Shown here piece after piece: positions 35,404-45,017 of a DNA stretch of 54,763 nucleotides. A program made the translations under genes and the position numbers. Position 1 is the stretch's first letter, and each line of letters begins with the position of its first letter. The stretch is from an uncultured Campylobacter sp. (GTDB lineage: Bacteria > Campylobacterota > Campylobacteria > Campylobacterales > Campylobacteraceae), in NCBI RefSeq assembly GCF_938045625.1, contig NZ_CALIAV010000065.1, forward strand, positions 1 through 54,763. The letters are read 5' to 3'. Below the pieces are notes generated by a model, which saw only the letters and a program-made list of their open reading frames with translations, did not search any database and was not told where the DNA came from.

Positions 35404-36615
35404 TTAAAACACCTGAATAAATTTAAAATCATGCTCTCTAAGCACTTTTTTGATGAGTTCTTGGTGGTCTTCGCCCTTGGTTTCTAGCGTGATCGTGATA
35501 TTAGCGTCGCCGTACTCCAGACTCGTGGAGAAGCGGTCGTAGTCGATTTTTACGATGTTGGCATTAGCGATCTTTAGGCTATCGGTTAGGCTCATGAGCG
35601 CGCCTGGTTTATCTATCAGCGTGATTTGCAGCGCCATTTTGCGGTGGGATTTGATGAGGCCTTTTTCAATGATGACGTTTAGCATCTGCACGTCGATGTT
35701 TCCGCCGCTTAGCACGATGCCGATACGCTCGCCGGCTTTAAATTTGACCTTGTTATGCAAGATACTAGCCACCCCGACCGCGCCCGCGCCCTCGACCACG
35801 ATCTTTTGCGTCTCAAGCAGGAACAAAATCGCATTTGCGATCTCCTCGTCATCGACCTGCACGAACTCGTCCACGCACTCTAGGATATTTGCCAGAGTCG
35901 TCTCGCTCGCGTCTCGAACCGCGATACCATCGGCGATCGTGCGAACTGTTTTTGAGTTTATGCTCTTTTTAGCGCCAAAGCTGTTAAACATAGCAGGCGC
36001 ACCCTTTGCGCTCACGGCGACCACGCGGATGTCGGGGTTTACCTGTTTTACGCAGCTTGATATGCCGCTGATTAGCCCGCCGCCGCCCACCGGTACGATG
36101 ATGGTCTCAAGCTCGGCCAGATCGTCAAGCATCTCTAGCCCCACCGTGCCCTGCCCAGCCATCACGTACTCGTCGTCAAATGGATGAATAAAGCTCATGC
36201 CCTGCTGCTTGGCGTACTCAACGGCGTAGGCGTAGGCCTCGTCGAAGTTATCGCCCTTTAGGATGACTTCGGCGCCTAGATCTTTTGTGCCTAGCACCTT
36301 TAAAAGCGGCGTAGACTCAGGCATCACGATGGTGGCAGGCGTCTTAAACTCGCGCGCTGAAATAGCTACGCCTTGGGCGTGATTGCCCGCACTTGCTGCG
36401 ACGACGCCTTTTTTACGCTCCTGTGCGCTTAAATTTGCGATTTTATTATACGCGCCACGGATCTTATACGCGCCCGTGCGCTGGAGATTTTCCTCTTTTA
36501 GGTAGATGAGCGCGCCGCTTGCGAGGCTTAGCTTTGCGCTGTAGGCAAACGGCGTCTTGTACACAAAGCCGCTTATCGTGCGCTTGGCTTGGATTATTTT
36601 ATTTAGAGAGATCAT
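35404..36615 (-). CDS. ilvA: Threonine ammonia-lyase (threonine deaminase)
   Basis: A 403-residue PLP enzyme of the fold-type II family. The cofactor lysine is K51 in RTGAYKIRGAYNKIA. ASAGNHAQGVA, the phosphate-binding VGGGGLISG (about residue 178) and VLSGGNID follow in order. A C-terminal ACT-like domain (about 325-403, ITLIDKPGALMSLTDSL) suggests control by an amino acid. It turns threonine into 2-oxobutanoate, the first step to isoleucine. The length equals the short, catabolic-plus-ACT form and not the two-ACT-domain form of E. coli IlvA. It stands alone, with a terminator behind it. Confidence 0.93.
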   Translation of the reverse strand: MISLNKIIQAKRTISGFVYKTPFAYSAKLSLASGALIYLKEENLQRTGAYKIRGAYNKIANLSAQERKKGVVAASAGNHAQGVAISAREFKTPATIVMPESTPLLKVLGTKDLGAEVILKGDNFDEAYAYAVEYAKQQGMSFIHPFDDEYVMAGQGTVGLEMLDDLAELETIIVPVGGGGLISGISSCVKQVNPDIRVVAVSAKGAPAMFNSFGAKKSINSKTVRTIADGIAVRDASETTLANILECVDEFVQVDDEEIANAILFLLETQKIVVEGAGAVGVASILHNKVKFKAGERIGIVLSGGNIDVQMLNVIIEKGLIKSHRKMALQITLIDKPGALMSLTDSLKIANANIVKIDYDRFSTSLEYGDANITITLETKGEDHQELIKKVLREHDFKFIQVF

Positions 36616-36719
36616 TTTAGCCTTTCGTTTTTTGTTTGAATTTTACTTTTCATCGCTTTTTGCTTGCGCGTTTATTTACCGTATTTTTGCTTACGTTTTC
36701 TTTATTTTCGTTTTTACAT

Positions 36720-37172
36720 TTACTTTTTGCCGCGGGCCGCTAAATTTACAGTGCAAGCTTCGTCGTCAAATTTAGCCCAGTTAAGCCTTTGTAGCTCGAT
36801 TTTTATACACCTATCCTGCACGAAATTTATCCCGTTTTCGCGCGCGACCGCTCCTGCGGCATCGTTTGTTATACCAAGCTGCAACCACAGCGTTTTTACG
36901 CCCTTTTTGACGGCGTCCTTTACTAGCTCGCTCGCAAACTCGCCTTTTCTAAACATCACGGCGATGTCGATATCTTGATCTATTTGGGTCAAATTTCGAT
37001 AAACCTTACGCCCTAAAATTTCATCAAATTTTGGGTAGACGGGAAATACGTTAAAACCGCTCTCGATTAGAAATTTCGCCACCTCGTTGCTAGGCTTGCC
37101 CTCATCTGGACTAAGGCCCACGACCGCGATATTTTTAGCGGAGGATAAAATTTGCCTTAGATCGCTAGGCAT
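36720..37172 (-). CDS. CoA-binding domain protein, YccU-like
   Basis: A 150-residue protein made of one Rossmann-like CoA-binding domain: NIAVVGLSPDEGKPSNEVAKFL, VFPVYPKFDEILG, DIAVMFRKGEF and LWLQLGITNDAAG, ending with a conserved EN-INFVQDRCIKIE. Length is normal for the YccU group, whose role is unknown though CoA binding has been shown for relatives. It overlaps trmA by 8 bases, so it is translated together with that gene. Confidence 0.87.
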   Translation of the reverse strand: MPSDLRQILSSAKNIAVVGLSPDEGKPSNEVAKFLIESGFNVFPVYPKFDEILGRKVYRNLTQIDQDIDIAVMFRKGEFASELVKDAVKKGVKTLWLQLGITNDAAGAVARENGINFVQDRCIKIELQRLNWAKFDDEACTVNLAARGKK

Positions 37173-38286
37173 TTTTACTCCTTAAAAGTACGCCGCACTC
37201 GATGTGAGCTGTGTTTGCAAACTGATCGAAGACGGCAAATTTAACCGCCTCATGCGTTAGAGCAAGTTGCGCTAGATCGCGTTTTAGACTCTGCGGCGAA
37301 CAGGAGATATAGATGATATTTTCGTAGTTTTTAATGAAATTTATCACGCTCTCATCAAGCCCCGCGCGCGGCGGATCAACCAAAACGTGCGAGAAGTCAT
37401 AGCTAAAGATATCAAGCTCTCTTAGGCGGTTAAACTCGCGCTCGCGCCCAAACGCGTTCATCAGCTCCTCGGCGCTCATTCGCAAAAATTTGATGTTATC
37501 TACGCCGTTTAGTTCGCAGTTTTTGAGCGCATTTGCGATTGAGCTTTTCGATATCTCGGTCGCCAAAACGCGCTTAAATTTTTCCGCCATCGGGACGGTA
37601 AAGTTTCCGTGTCCGCAGTAAAGCTCGAGCAGATCTGCGCCGCGCTCTACACAGCTCTTCGCCCACGCGATCATCTTTTCGTTTACGGCAGTGTTTGGCT
37701 GGATAAAAGCTCCGTCGCCGAATGTAAATTTATAAATTTTACCGCCGATGTTTAGGCTGTCCTCTAAATTTAGTTCATTACTTAGCAGCTTTTGCCCCTT
37801 TGCCCTCGCAGCTATCGTTACGCTCAGATCGGCAAATTTGCGCACTAGGCTCTCTATCTCGCTCTGCTCGGCTTGGCATAGACGCTTATGATAGAGCAGC
37901 GTCGCCAGTATCCCGCTCGCGCACGAGATAAACTCGGCGCCAAAGAGTCTCTCTTTTAAAATTTGATTTTTCGCAAGCGCTTCGAGCAAACGCGGCATCA
38001 AATTTGCGATAGGAGCGGCTACTTTCGGGCACTCGTCTATAAAAATACGCTTGGCTTTAGCGCCGTACATCGTGTATCTTAGCTCCTCGCCGTCGCGCCA
38101 AACCCCAAATTCCGCCCTAGTGCGGTAAGCGGCACTCTGCGAGGCGAAAAACTCAAATTCGCCGTTATAAAACGGTTCAAATTCGCGCCTTATGAACTCG
38201 GTTTTAAATTTAACCTGTTCCTCGTAAGGCATATCAAGGGTGCAGCTACCGCACTCTCCTAAAAATTTGCAAAACTTATCGGGCAA
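37165..38286 (-). CDS. trmA: tRNA (uracil-54-C5)-methyltransferase
   Basis: A 373-residue SAM-dependent enzyme. It has the SAM site LLELYCGHGNFTVPMAEKF, the DPPRAGLD motif and the catalytic cysteine in IYISCSPQSLKRDL, all at the expected distances for TrmA. It makes ribothymidine at position 54 of tRNA. The start is TTG with AAAGGG seven bases upstream, inside the end of the nhaC gene; the two genes are 2 bases apart. The CoA-binding gene follows with an overlap. No iron-sulfur cysteine set like that of RumA is seen at the N-terminus. Confidence 0.93.
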   Translation of the reverse strand: MPDKFCKFLGECGSCTLDMPYEEQVKFKTEFIRREFEPFYNGEFEFFASQSAAYRTRAEFGVWRDGEELRYTMYGAKAKRIFIDECPKVAAPIANLMPRLLEALAKNQILKERLFGAEFISCASGILATLLYHKRLCQAEQSEIESLVRKFADLSVTIAARAKGQKLLSNELNLEDSLNIGGKIYKFTFGDGAFIQPNTAVNEKMIAWAKSCVERGADLLELYCGHGNFTVPMAEKFKRVLATEISKSSIANALKNCELNGVDNIKFLRMSAEELMNAFGREREFNRLRELDIFSYDFSHVLVDPPRAGLDESVINFIKNYENIIYISCSPQSLKRDLAQLALTHEAVKFAVFDQFANTAHIECGVLLRSKNA

Positions 38287-38288
38287 AT

Positions 38289-39983
38289 TTAAACCCTTTG
38301 CCCGACGAATCTAACAACCAAAGCCGTCACCAAAAGCCCCAAAGGAAGCACTATCCAGATGCTTAGGCCAAGTGCGGTCGGGAAGTATCCCGCAAAAATG
38401 CTGATCGCGCAAACTGCAAGCGCATAAGGCATCTGCGTCTGGACGTGATCGATGTGGTTACACCCAGCACCCATAGACGAGAGTATCGTAGTATCCGAGA
38501 TCGGAGAGCAGTGATCGCCAAATATCGCGCCCGTTAGAACGGCTGAGATATTTACTATCATATAAGCGTGCAAGGCGTCGCCCTCTAGTCCGCTGTGCAT
38601 GCCGACCGCGCTAGCTAGCGGTATCGCAAGCGGCATCAAAATGCCCATCGTGCCGTAGCTGGTGCCGGTAGAAAAGCTGATAAACGAACCCAGCATAAAA
38701 ATCGCCGCCGGAAGGACGATCTTTGGCGTAGACTGCGAAAGCAGATCGACTAGATAGCGAGACGTGCCAAGTTCCTTGATCACCGAGCTAAGCGACCACG
38801 CAAGAAGCAGGATGATGATCGTGGTTATCATGGTTTTCCAGCCCTTGCCCCATGTCTCTATCGCCTCGCGAACGGTCAAAATTTTTCTATAAACAGCCAT
38901 AAATATCGCCACCACCGTAGCTAATAAAGCAGACTGAAATAGCGCCACGGACGCATCGGCAGCGCCAAAAGTAGCTTGGAAGGTGTGGAACGTAAGCGGA
39001 TGAGCCTTCGCGCTCTCAAGAACCTCGCCCTCAAGAGCACCCAGACCGCTAAAATAAAAGCTAACAAACGCGCCCAAAATAAGCACCAAAAGCGGAATAA
39101 CGGCGTTTGAGCTTTGTAGTTTTATGTTTTCTTTAGGCTCTAGCGTTTTATCCTCGACGTCCTCTATCATAGCTCCGCCCCGTCTAGGGTGCAGTTCGCC
39201 CGCTCTAGCTCTGCGCTCGGCTTTTAGCATACCGGCGAATTCGCGCCCCATAAATGCGGTGCAGACGATGAAAAACAGCATGAAAAGGTTGTAAAATCTA
39301 TAAGGCATCGTCTCGACGAATATACTAAAGGCGTTTACGTTCGTTATGCCGATGAGCTCGTAGCCTTGTTTGATCAGAGAGATCTCAAGTCCGACCCAAG
39401 TCGAGATGACGGCTAGGCCCGCTATCGGAGCGGCGGTAGCGTCGATGATAAAGGCTAGCTTTTCGCGAGAGACTTTAAATTTGTCCGTTATCGGGCGCAT
39501 GATCGGGCCCACGATGAGGGAGTTCGCGTAGTCGTCGAAAAAGACGAAAAGTCCCATCACCCAGGTTGAAATTTGAGCCGAAACGCCTGTTTTAGCCTTT
39601 TTGCTCAGCCATATCGCCACGGCTTTGGTTCCGCCCATTTTGGTGATGAGCGCGACCACGCCGCCGATACAAAGCACCTGAAGCACGATGCCCGCGTTCC
39701 AGCTATCGGCCAGCGAGCCCACGACCCTTTTTACGATGTCAGTAAAGCCCTTTACGAAGGTCATCGGGATGCTAGAATCGATGACGTTTATGAGAAATGT
39801 ACCGCTAAAAACGCCGATAAACAGCGACAAAACGACGTCTTTGGTGATAAACGCCAAAACTATCGCCACCACGGGCGGTATGAGCGTCCAAAAGCCGAAA
39901 ATTTCGGCATTTTTTTTCGCTACTTCGGGATCTACGGCTAACGCCAAGATCGGCAAAAGCGACAAAAATAAAATCTTTTTCAT
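38289..39983 (-). CDS. Na+/H+ antiporter, NhaC family
   Basis: A 564-residue membrane protein. I start it at the ATG at 39983, which has AAGGAG eight bases upstream; an in-frame TTG twelve codons earlier has no ribosome site. The chosen start gives a signal-peptide-like beginning (KKILFLSLLPILALAVD), common in this group. It has about twelve further membrane segments, FVFFDDYANSLIVGPIMRPI in the middle and FGDHCSPISDTTILSSMGAGCNHIDHV near the end, the two best NhaC-family marks. Such proteins exchange sodium for protons; some relatives move malate or lactate. It is the first gene of a unit with trmA and the CoA-binding gene. Confidence 0.9.
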   Translation of the reverse strand: MKKILFLSLLPILALAVDPEVAKKNAEIFGFWTLIPPVVAIVLAFITKDVVLSLFIGVFSGTFLINVIDSSIPMTFVKGFTDIVKRVVGSLADSWNAGIVLQVLCIGGVVALITKMGGTKAVAIWLSKKAKTGVSAQISTWVMGLFVFFDDYANSLIVGPIMRPITDKFKVSREKLAFIIDATAAPIAGLAVISTWVGLEISLIKQGYELIGITNVNAFSIFVETMPYRFYNLFMLFFIVCTAFMGREFAGMLKAERRARAGELHPRRGGAMIEDVEDKTLEPKENIKLQSSNAVIPLLVLILGAFVSFYFSGLGALEGEVLESAKAHPLTFHTFQATFGAADASVALFQSALLATVVAIFMAVYRKILTVREAIETWGKGWKTMITTIIILLLAWSLSSVIKELGTSRYLVDLLSQSTPKIVLPAAIFMLGSFISFSTGTSYGTMGILMPLAIPLASAVGMHSGLEGDALHAYMIVNISAVLTGAIFGDHCSPISDTTILSSMGAGCNHIDHVQTQMPYALAVCAISIFAGYFPTALGLSIWIVLPLGLLVTALVVRFVGQRV

Positions 39984-40019
39984 CAAAAACTCCTTTTTGC
40001 TTTTCGTCGGTTTAATCAA

Positions 40020-40380
40020 ATTTTCCGCACCGTGTGCGGTCGGTCGGTATTTAAGGCATAAATTTAGCTAAATGCGGCTTAAATTTTTGTTTTAAATTCG
40101 CTTAGAATTCAAAATTTTTAGCTCTTTATTAAAAATTTATGTTAAAAATGAGTCTCTTGTGGAAATTTTGTTTAAAACGGCGCTCGGCGGCAAATTTTAA
40201 ATTTCCTCGTAGTTTAGATTTTTACAGGAATTTTAGACTCTGGCTTGTTGGTCGAATTTTGTATTTAAAGCGCAGAGCGTCATTTGTATAAAAAGGTAAA
40301 TTTACGATATCTGCTTCAAACCGCACAGGTTTAAAACGCTATTAAGTTTGCCGCTTGAAATTTAATACTAGGCATCAAAT
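40020..40380. other. Non-coding gap upstream of the NhaC gene
   Basis: About 360 bases without a gene. It is AT-rich, with A and T tracts that fit a Campylobacter promoter for the antiporter gene; I see no riboswitch-like fold, but Na+-linked control would not be visible. Confidence 0.45.
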
Positions 40381-40420
40381 TTCGGGTTAAATTTGATAAA
40401 AGAGTCAAATTTAACCCGAA
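40381..40420 (-). terminator. Long perfect hairpin behind the SDR gene
   Basis: A perfect 16-bp inverted repeat (TTCGGGTTAAATTTGA and its complement) with an 8-nt loop, 18 bases after the SDR stop. It is the longest perfect stem found in the window. Confidence 0.75.
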
Positions 40421-40438
40421 TCCGCAAACGGCAAAAGC

Positions 40439-41185
40439 CTACTTTTTCTCGATAAAAAGCCCAGCCCAAGTCTGCTGCGTCGCCATCGCCTCGACGACGT
40501 TGATGTTTACGCGGTGAGGCATATTTAGGCAGTTTAGCACTATCTGCGCGATATCATCGGCGGTGATGTACTCCACGCCCTCGTAAACCGCATCGGCTTT
40601 AGCCTTATCGCCGCCAAAACGAACCTCGCTAAACTCGGTCTTGCAGATACCGGGAGCTATCTCTGTCACGCGGATGCCGGTACCGCGGATGTCGTTGCGC
40701 AGATTTCTACTAAACTGCTTTACAAACGCCTTGCTCGCACCGTAAACGTGACTGCCCGGATACGGCCATGCGCCAGCGGTCGAGCCTAGATTAAAGATAT
40801 AGCCGCTCTTTCGCGCGATCATGAGCGGCAAAACGGCCTTGGTCGAGTATAAAAAGCCTTTGATGTTGGTATCAACCATCGTCTCAAAGTCCTCGATACT
40901 AGTTTGCGCTACGCCTTCAAGTCCCAGCGCTAGGCCTGCGTTATTTACGAGCACTTCGATATCGCAAAACTCCTGCGGTAAATTTGCCACGCCGTCAAAA
41001 ACCGCCTTTTTATCGCGGATATCGGCGACGATGATGTGAGTGTTTCCAAGCTCCTTTGCCAGAGCTTCGAGCCTTTCCTTGCGGCGAGCCAGTGCTACGA
41101 TCTTGTAGCCTTCGCGGCTGAGCGTCCTAGCTATCGCCTCGCCAAAACCCGACGTAGCGCCAGTAATAAAAGCCGTTCCTTTCAT
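40439..41185 (-). CDS. Short-chain dehydrogenase/reductase (YdfG-like)
   Basis: A 248-residue SDR. Cofactor motif TGATSGFGEAIA at 8-19 followed by RRKERLEAL, which favours NADP; then LVNNAGLAL, the serine in FNLGSTAGAW and the catalytic YGASKAFVKQF. The sequence is closest to the YdfG type, which oxidises L-allo-threonine and related 3-hydroxy acids and reduces malonic semialdehyde. That substrate is inference. It stands between the NhaC gene and an ankyrin gene and ends with a long hairpin. Confidence 0.92.
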   Translation of the reverse strand: MKGTAFITGATSGFGEAIARTLSREGYKIVALARRKERLEALAKELGNTHIIVADIRDKKAVFDGVANLPQEFCDIEVLVNNAGLALGLEGVAQTSIEDFETMVDTNIKGFLYSTKAVLPLMIARKSGYIFNLGSTAGAWPYPGSHVYGASKAFVKQFSRNLRNDIRGTGIRVTEIAPGICKTEFSEVRFGGDKAKADAVYEGVEYITADDIAQIVLNCLNMPHRVNINVVEAMATQQTWAGLFIEKK

Positions 41186-41195
41186 ATCTTTCTCC

Positions 41196-42407
41196 TTATT
41201 CGGTGATCAAATTTGACTCAAGCCCCATCGCCCTTAGATACTGCGCGTTGATCTCTTTTTTGCCGATAATCGCGTAGTCTAGGGCGTTTAGTCCGTTATC
41301 ATCCACCGCCTGCACTTCCGCGCCGTTATCTACCAAAAGCTGCAATATCTCCACATCTGCCGCCCCTGCCGCGCTCATCAGCACGCTTTTTGACGCCCCG
41401 TCAAAGTCGCAGAGCTTTACGAAACTTGGCAACTGAACGCTCAAATTTGCGCTATATGCAAGCTTGGTGCTCATGTCTATCAGCCTTTTGTTTACTAGAG
41501 CTCCGTTTTCGAGGAGAAATTTAACCAAATTTATGTCATTTAGCTGCACGGCATTAAAAAGCGGAGTGACGCCGAGCAAATTTGCATAGTTTACGTCCGC
41601 TCCACTAGAAACCAGGAGCTTTACGTTATTTAAATTTTTAAGCGCGAAAAACAGCGAACTCTCAAATCCGTAGTTTAAATTTACGCCCGCGTGCAAGAAT
41701 TCCTTTATGATGTCCTCGCTTTTTTCGTAAAGAAGCGCGGCATTAAAAGCGTTTTGAAGCGAGGCTTGCGAAACGGCGCCAGAATATATCGCCTCATTTA
41801 TGCCGTATTTTGTAAAAGTCGGGTCGCTAACCTTTCTCGCAAACTCGTCCATATCGCCGTTTTGCAAAGTCGCGGCGGCAAATTTTAAAAACTCGTTTGC
41901 GACCTTCGAAGCGTAATAAATCGCGCTGCCTTCGTCTATTTTGAAATTTGATTTGTAGTAGTTTACCAGCGGCCCCAAGACGGCGTTGTAGTCTTTGTTA
42001 AAGTCCTTAAAAACCGTGAAGTTACTTAAACTTTGATGTCCCCAGTAGCGAAGCCTGGCTCTATTTTGCGCTACGAGTTTTTCGTATTCATCGGGATTTT
42101 CTAGCTCTTTGGCGTAAATTTCGGGCGCATAGGAGGCTTTTAAAATCTTAAATTTAAACTCGTTTAAATTTTTGGTTGCTAAATTCCCAACGCAAGCAAG
42201 ACTTTCGGCGCGGATCTTTTGAGCGGCTGAGAGTAAAATTTGAACCTCTTTTAGCCCCAGGATAGAGTCATTACAGTTTGGCTCAAATTCTCCCGAAAAG
42301 GTTAAATTTTGCGAGAAAAATCGCTGCTTCTCAGTCAAAGCATCATCGCAGCTAAAGCCTGCAAAAACAAAAGAAAACGATAAAAATATCGGCAAAATAA
42401 ATCTCAT
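41196..42407 (-). CDS. Exported ankyrin-repeat protein
   Basis: A 403-residue protein with a Sec signal peptide (RFILPIFLSFSFVFAGFS). The middle is helical with no recognised domain. At least four ankyrin-like units appear from about 235 to 400 (e.g. GVTPLFNAVQLNDINLVKFLLENGA and DVEILQLLVDNGAEVQAVDDNGLNALDYAI). It is probably periplasmic. Ankyrin proteins of this kind occur widely in Campylobacterota, some near catalase or peroxidase genes, but I can assign no partner. It precedes the SDR gene by 10 bases on the same strand. Confidence 0.8.
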   Translation of the reverse strand: MRFILPIFLSFSFVFAGFSCDDALTEKQRFFSQNLTFSGEFEPNCNDSILGLKEVQILLSAAQKIRAESLACVGNLATKNLNEFKFKILKASYAPEIYAKELENPDEYEKLVAQNRARLRYWGHQSLSNFTVFKDFNKDYNAVLGPLVNYYKSNFKIDEGSAIYYASKVANEFLKFAAATLQNGDMDEFARKVSDPTFTKYGINEAIYSGAVSQASLQNAFNAALLYEKSEDIIKEFLHAGVNLNYGFESSLFFALKNLNNVKLLVSSGADVNYANLLGVTPLFNAVQLNDINLVKFLLENGALVNKRLIDMSTKLAYSANLSVQLPSFVKLCDFDGASKSVLMSAAGAADVEILQLLVDNGAEVQAVDDNGLNALDYAIIGKKEINAQYLRAMGLESNLITE

Positions 42408-42470
42408 CGTATGCCTTAATATCTTTTAATTTTGATAATTCTACCAAAAAATAATTTGGTAAAAATAAAT

Positions 42471-42968
42471 TTACCGCTCATTAAAGCAAACATTAGCAAA
42501 TGCGGCTTTTAGCTTCTCGTAAAGCGGAGTAAAAGGCACGCCGTTTACGCGTACTTCGGCGATGGAGGTGATGAAATTCGTATCGCCGCTCCAGCGTGGC
42601 ACTAGATGATAGTGCACATGCTCTGCGATGCCCGCGCCCCCTGCTTTGCCAAGATTCATCCCGATATTTACACCAGCCGCGTTTAGCTCGCGTTTTAAAA
42701 TTTTCACGCCCTCGCGCACGTAGGCGCTCATCTCCGACCACGTCTGCTCGTCTAGGCTTTCGATATTATCGGTATGTACATAAGGTATCACCATAAAGTG
42801 TCCAGGCGTATACGGGTAGAGATTCATAATCCCAAAACACCGCTTTGCGCGAAACAAAACGCCCGTCTCGACGTCTTTTTCTGGGTGATTTACGACGTTG
42901 CAAAAGACGCAACCCTGCTCCTTTTTACTAAAATATTCGCTCCTCCACGGCGCGCAAATGTGCTCCAT
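42471..42968 (-). CDS. HIT-family hydrolase/nucleotidylyltransferase
   Basis: A 165-residue HIT protein. Catalytic triad H117, H119, H121 in EHVHYHLVPRW, with an N-terminal CVFC pair (C20, C23) that with later histidines would hold zinc, as in the Ap4A-phosphorylase-like branch. These enzymes split dinucleoside polyphosphates or adenylated molecules. It is the last gene of the long operon that starts with the FAD oxidoreductase and lies 1 base after trpC. The same trpC-HIT pair occurs in C. jejuni (from memory), so the order is old. Confidence 0.92.
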   Translation of the reverse strand: MEHICAPWRSEYFSKKEQGCVFCNVVNHPEKDVETGVLFRAKRCFGIMNLYPYTPGHFMVIPYVHTDNIESLDEQTWSEMSAYVREGVKILKRELNAAGVNIGMNLGKAGGAGIAEHVHYHLVPRWSGDTNFITSIAEVRVNGVPFTPLYEKLKAAFANVCFNER

Positions 42969-42969
42969 A

Positions 42970-43755
42970 TCAGCCCTCCTTTACGGTTTTTACGGCTTTT
43001 GCCAAGTCCTCTTGCCTCATAAAATGCTCGCCTATCAAAAATGCGTCGGCTCCTTGAGCATGAAGCTCTTTTAGCTGTGAATGCTCGTAGATACCGCTTT
43101 CAGCGACGATTACGCTTGCGTTTTTGATTTCAGAAAACAGCTTCTCGCAAAGACTCATATCCATCTCAAACGTGCTTAAATTTCGGTGATTTACGCCGAC
43201 TATCTTTGCGCATGCGAAATTTGACTTTTCTACGTCCTCTTCGTCGTGCGTCTCGACCAAGGCCTCAAGCCCCAAAGAGCGCGCGTAATCAAGCAACCGT
43301 TTTAGCTCATCGGCGCCAAGAGCCTTTGCGATAAGTAGTATAAAATCGGCTCCGTAAACGAGCGCTTCTAAAATTTGATACTCGTCTACGATAAAATCCT
43401 TGCGAAGTAGCGGCAGCGAGCTTTCGCGTCTGATGGCCGCCAAGTACTCCAAATTTCCTTTAAAAAAATGCGGCTCGGTTAGAACCGAGATAGCGTTTGC
43501 GCCGCCTTTTTCGTACTCTTTTGCTATCTCTACGGGCGCAAAATTTGGCCTTATCAGCCCTTTGCTAGGGCTTGCCTTTTTGACCTCGGCGATGATGCGA
43601 TACGGCTCGTCTGCGCTGCTTTTTAGCGCCTTTGCCGCGTCTTTTATCTCGCGCAGATTTTTCACAGCGAGCTCTTGTAGTTTTTCAAAAGGCGTTTGCG
43701 ATTTTCGCAGCGCCAAGTCCTCTTTAGTTCGTTCAATTATCTGATCTAGTATCAT
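42970..43755 (-). CDS. trpC: Indole-3-glycerol-phosphate synthase
   Basis: A 261-residue TIM barrel with the N-terminal helix (ILDQIIERTKEDLALRK) and the active-site motifs IAEVKKASPSKGLIRPNF, VLTEPHFFKGNLEYL, LRKDFIVDEYQI, VETHDEED, VGVNHRNLSTF and VAESGIY. It closes the indole ring in tryptophan synthesis. The other trp genes are not in the window, so trpC is separated from its pathway. It starts inside the end of the TPR gene (ATGA overlap) and is followed by the HIT gene. Confidence 0.96.
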   Translation of the reverse strand: MILDQIIERTKEDLALRKSQTPFEKLQELAVKNLREIKDAAKALKSSADEPYRIIAEVKKASPSKGLIRPNFAPVEIAKEYEKGGANAISVLTEPHFFKGNLEYLAAIRRESSLPLLRKDFIVDEYQILEALVYGADFILLIAKALGADELKRLLDYARSLGLEALVETHDEEDVEKSNFACAKIVGVNHRNLSTFEMDMSLCEKLFSEIKNASVIVAESGIYEHSQLKELHAQGADAFLIGEHFMRQEDLAKAVKTVKEG

Positions 43756-45017
43756 TTTTTACCCTTTTTTAGGCACTCTTTGATAGAGTTTATATGCTCT
43801 TTGCCTTCGGGCGAATTTACAAATTCCTCGTCGTGCAGGACTTGCCGCATTATCTCGTCAGCCTTTTTGCACTCGCCTAGCTTATAGTATCCCCACGCTA
43901 GCGAGTCTAGATAAAACACCGAACCCGGCTCTAGCTCGAGGGCTCTATTTACTAGCTCTATGCCCTTTTTCGCGTCTATATCGTGATCTATGAGTAGGTA
44001 GCCGTAGTAGTTTAGATATAGTGCATTATTTAGCTTTACGGCTGATTTTTCAAAGTTGGCGATCACTTGTTTTAGGCTATCTTTATCTATCTTTTTGGTT
44101 TGTTTATCCGTATCTCTTTCGTACTGATATATCGCCATTTTGGCTTGATATTCGAGATTAAAGTTCTTATCAAATGCCTCCTGCGCCTTTTTATACGCCT
44201 TAGCAAAATCCCCCGTCGCAGCGTAAAGATCCATCAAAGCATCGTCGTTGTAGGAGTATTTTTGCAAAAATTTGATCGCCGCGTCGTAGTTTTTTTGAAA
44301 AACATAGACGCCGAGCGCTTTTTCGAGATAGATTTTTTCTTTCGTCGCTTCAAAAAGACTCTCGTAAACATCGATCATATCGGAGTAGCGGCCGTCCTGC
44401 GCGTAGATATCCACTAGCGCCGTGCAGGTCTCTACCTCGCAGCCGTCGATACGGCGCGAGCTCTCCAGGTGCCTGATTGCCTCTTTTTTGTCGTTCATTT
44501 TGTTATATAAAAGATCGACTATGCGTAGCAAATTTTCCACGCTCCTATCTAGCTCATACGCGCGCTCGAGCTCGCCTAGAGCGGCTTTGTTGTCGTTTTG
44601 CATAGAGTAGACGGCAGAGAGCATGACGTGGTTTTTAGAGACGTCCTCTTTTTGGACGAGCTCTTTCATTATCCTTGCGGCTTCGTCGAGTTTATTTTCG
44701 CTCATCAAATTTGCGCCCTGTATGCGAAGCACGTCCACGTCGTCTTTTAGTACCTTTTGGCTGAGCGCTAAAATGCTTTTAAAATTTACGTTTTTAGAAA
44801 AAAACGCGAGCCTGAGCGCCTCTTTTAGATAGTCCGTGTTTTTAGTTTTTTCGTAAAGCTGCTCGTAAAGCTCGGTCGCCTCGTCGTGATTAGCGTTTTC
44901 AACCGCCAAAAGCGCCTTGATAACGTACAAATTCTCGTCAAAACCGTCTTTGGCGGTAGCAAAACAAACAAGCAAGGCCGCCAATATAAATTTTAAAATC
45001 GCCTTATTCCCGCGCAT
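43752..45017 (-). CDS. Exported TPR-repeat protein
   Basis: A 421-residue protein with a signal peptide (AILKFILAALLVCFATAKDG) and about ten TPR-like helical hairpins (for example LLAVENANHDEATELYEQLYEK, AALGELERAYELDRSVENLL, ALELEPGSVFYLDSLAWGYYKLGECKKA, each shortened here to its core). It is probably periplasmic or lipid-anchored and may be an assembly or outer-membrane accessory factor. A homologue sits in the same position before trpC in C. jejuni, from memory. It overlaps ykgJ by 25 bases and trpC by 4. No partner can be named. Confidence 0.82.
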   Translation of the reverse strand: MRGNKAILKFILAALLVCFATAKDGFDENLYVIKALLAVENANHDEATELYEQLYEKTKNTDYLKEALRLAFFSKNVNFKSILALSQKVLKDDVDVLRIQGANLMSENKLDEAARIMKELVQKEDVSKNHVMLSAVYSMQNDNKAALGELERAYELDRSVENLLRIVDLLYNKMNDKKEAIRHLESSRRIDGCEVETCTALVDIYAQDGRYSDMIDVYESLFEATKEKIYLEKALGVYVFQKNYDAAIKFLQKYSYNDDALMDLYAATGDFAKAYKKAQEAFDKNFNLEYQAKMAIYQYERDTDKQTKKIDKDSLKQVIANFEKSAVKLNNALYLNYYGYLLIDHDIDAKKGIELVNRALELEPGSVFYLDSLAWGYYKLGECKKADEIMRQVLHDEEFVNSPEGKEHINSIKECLKKGKK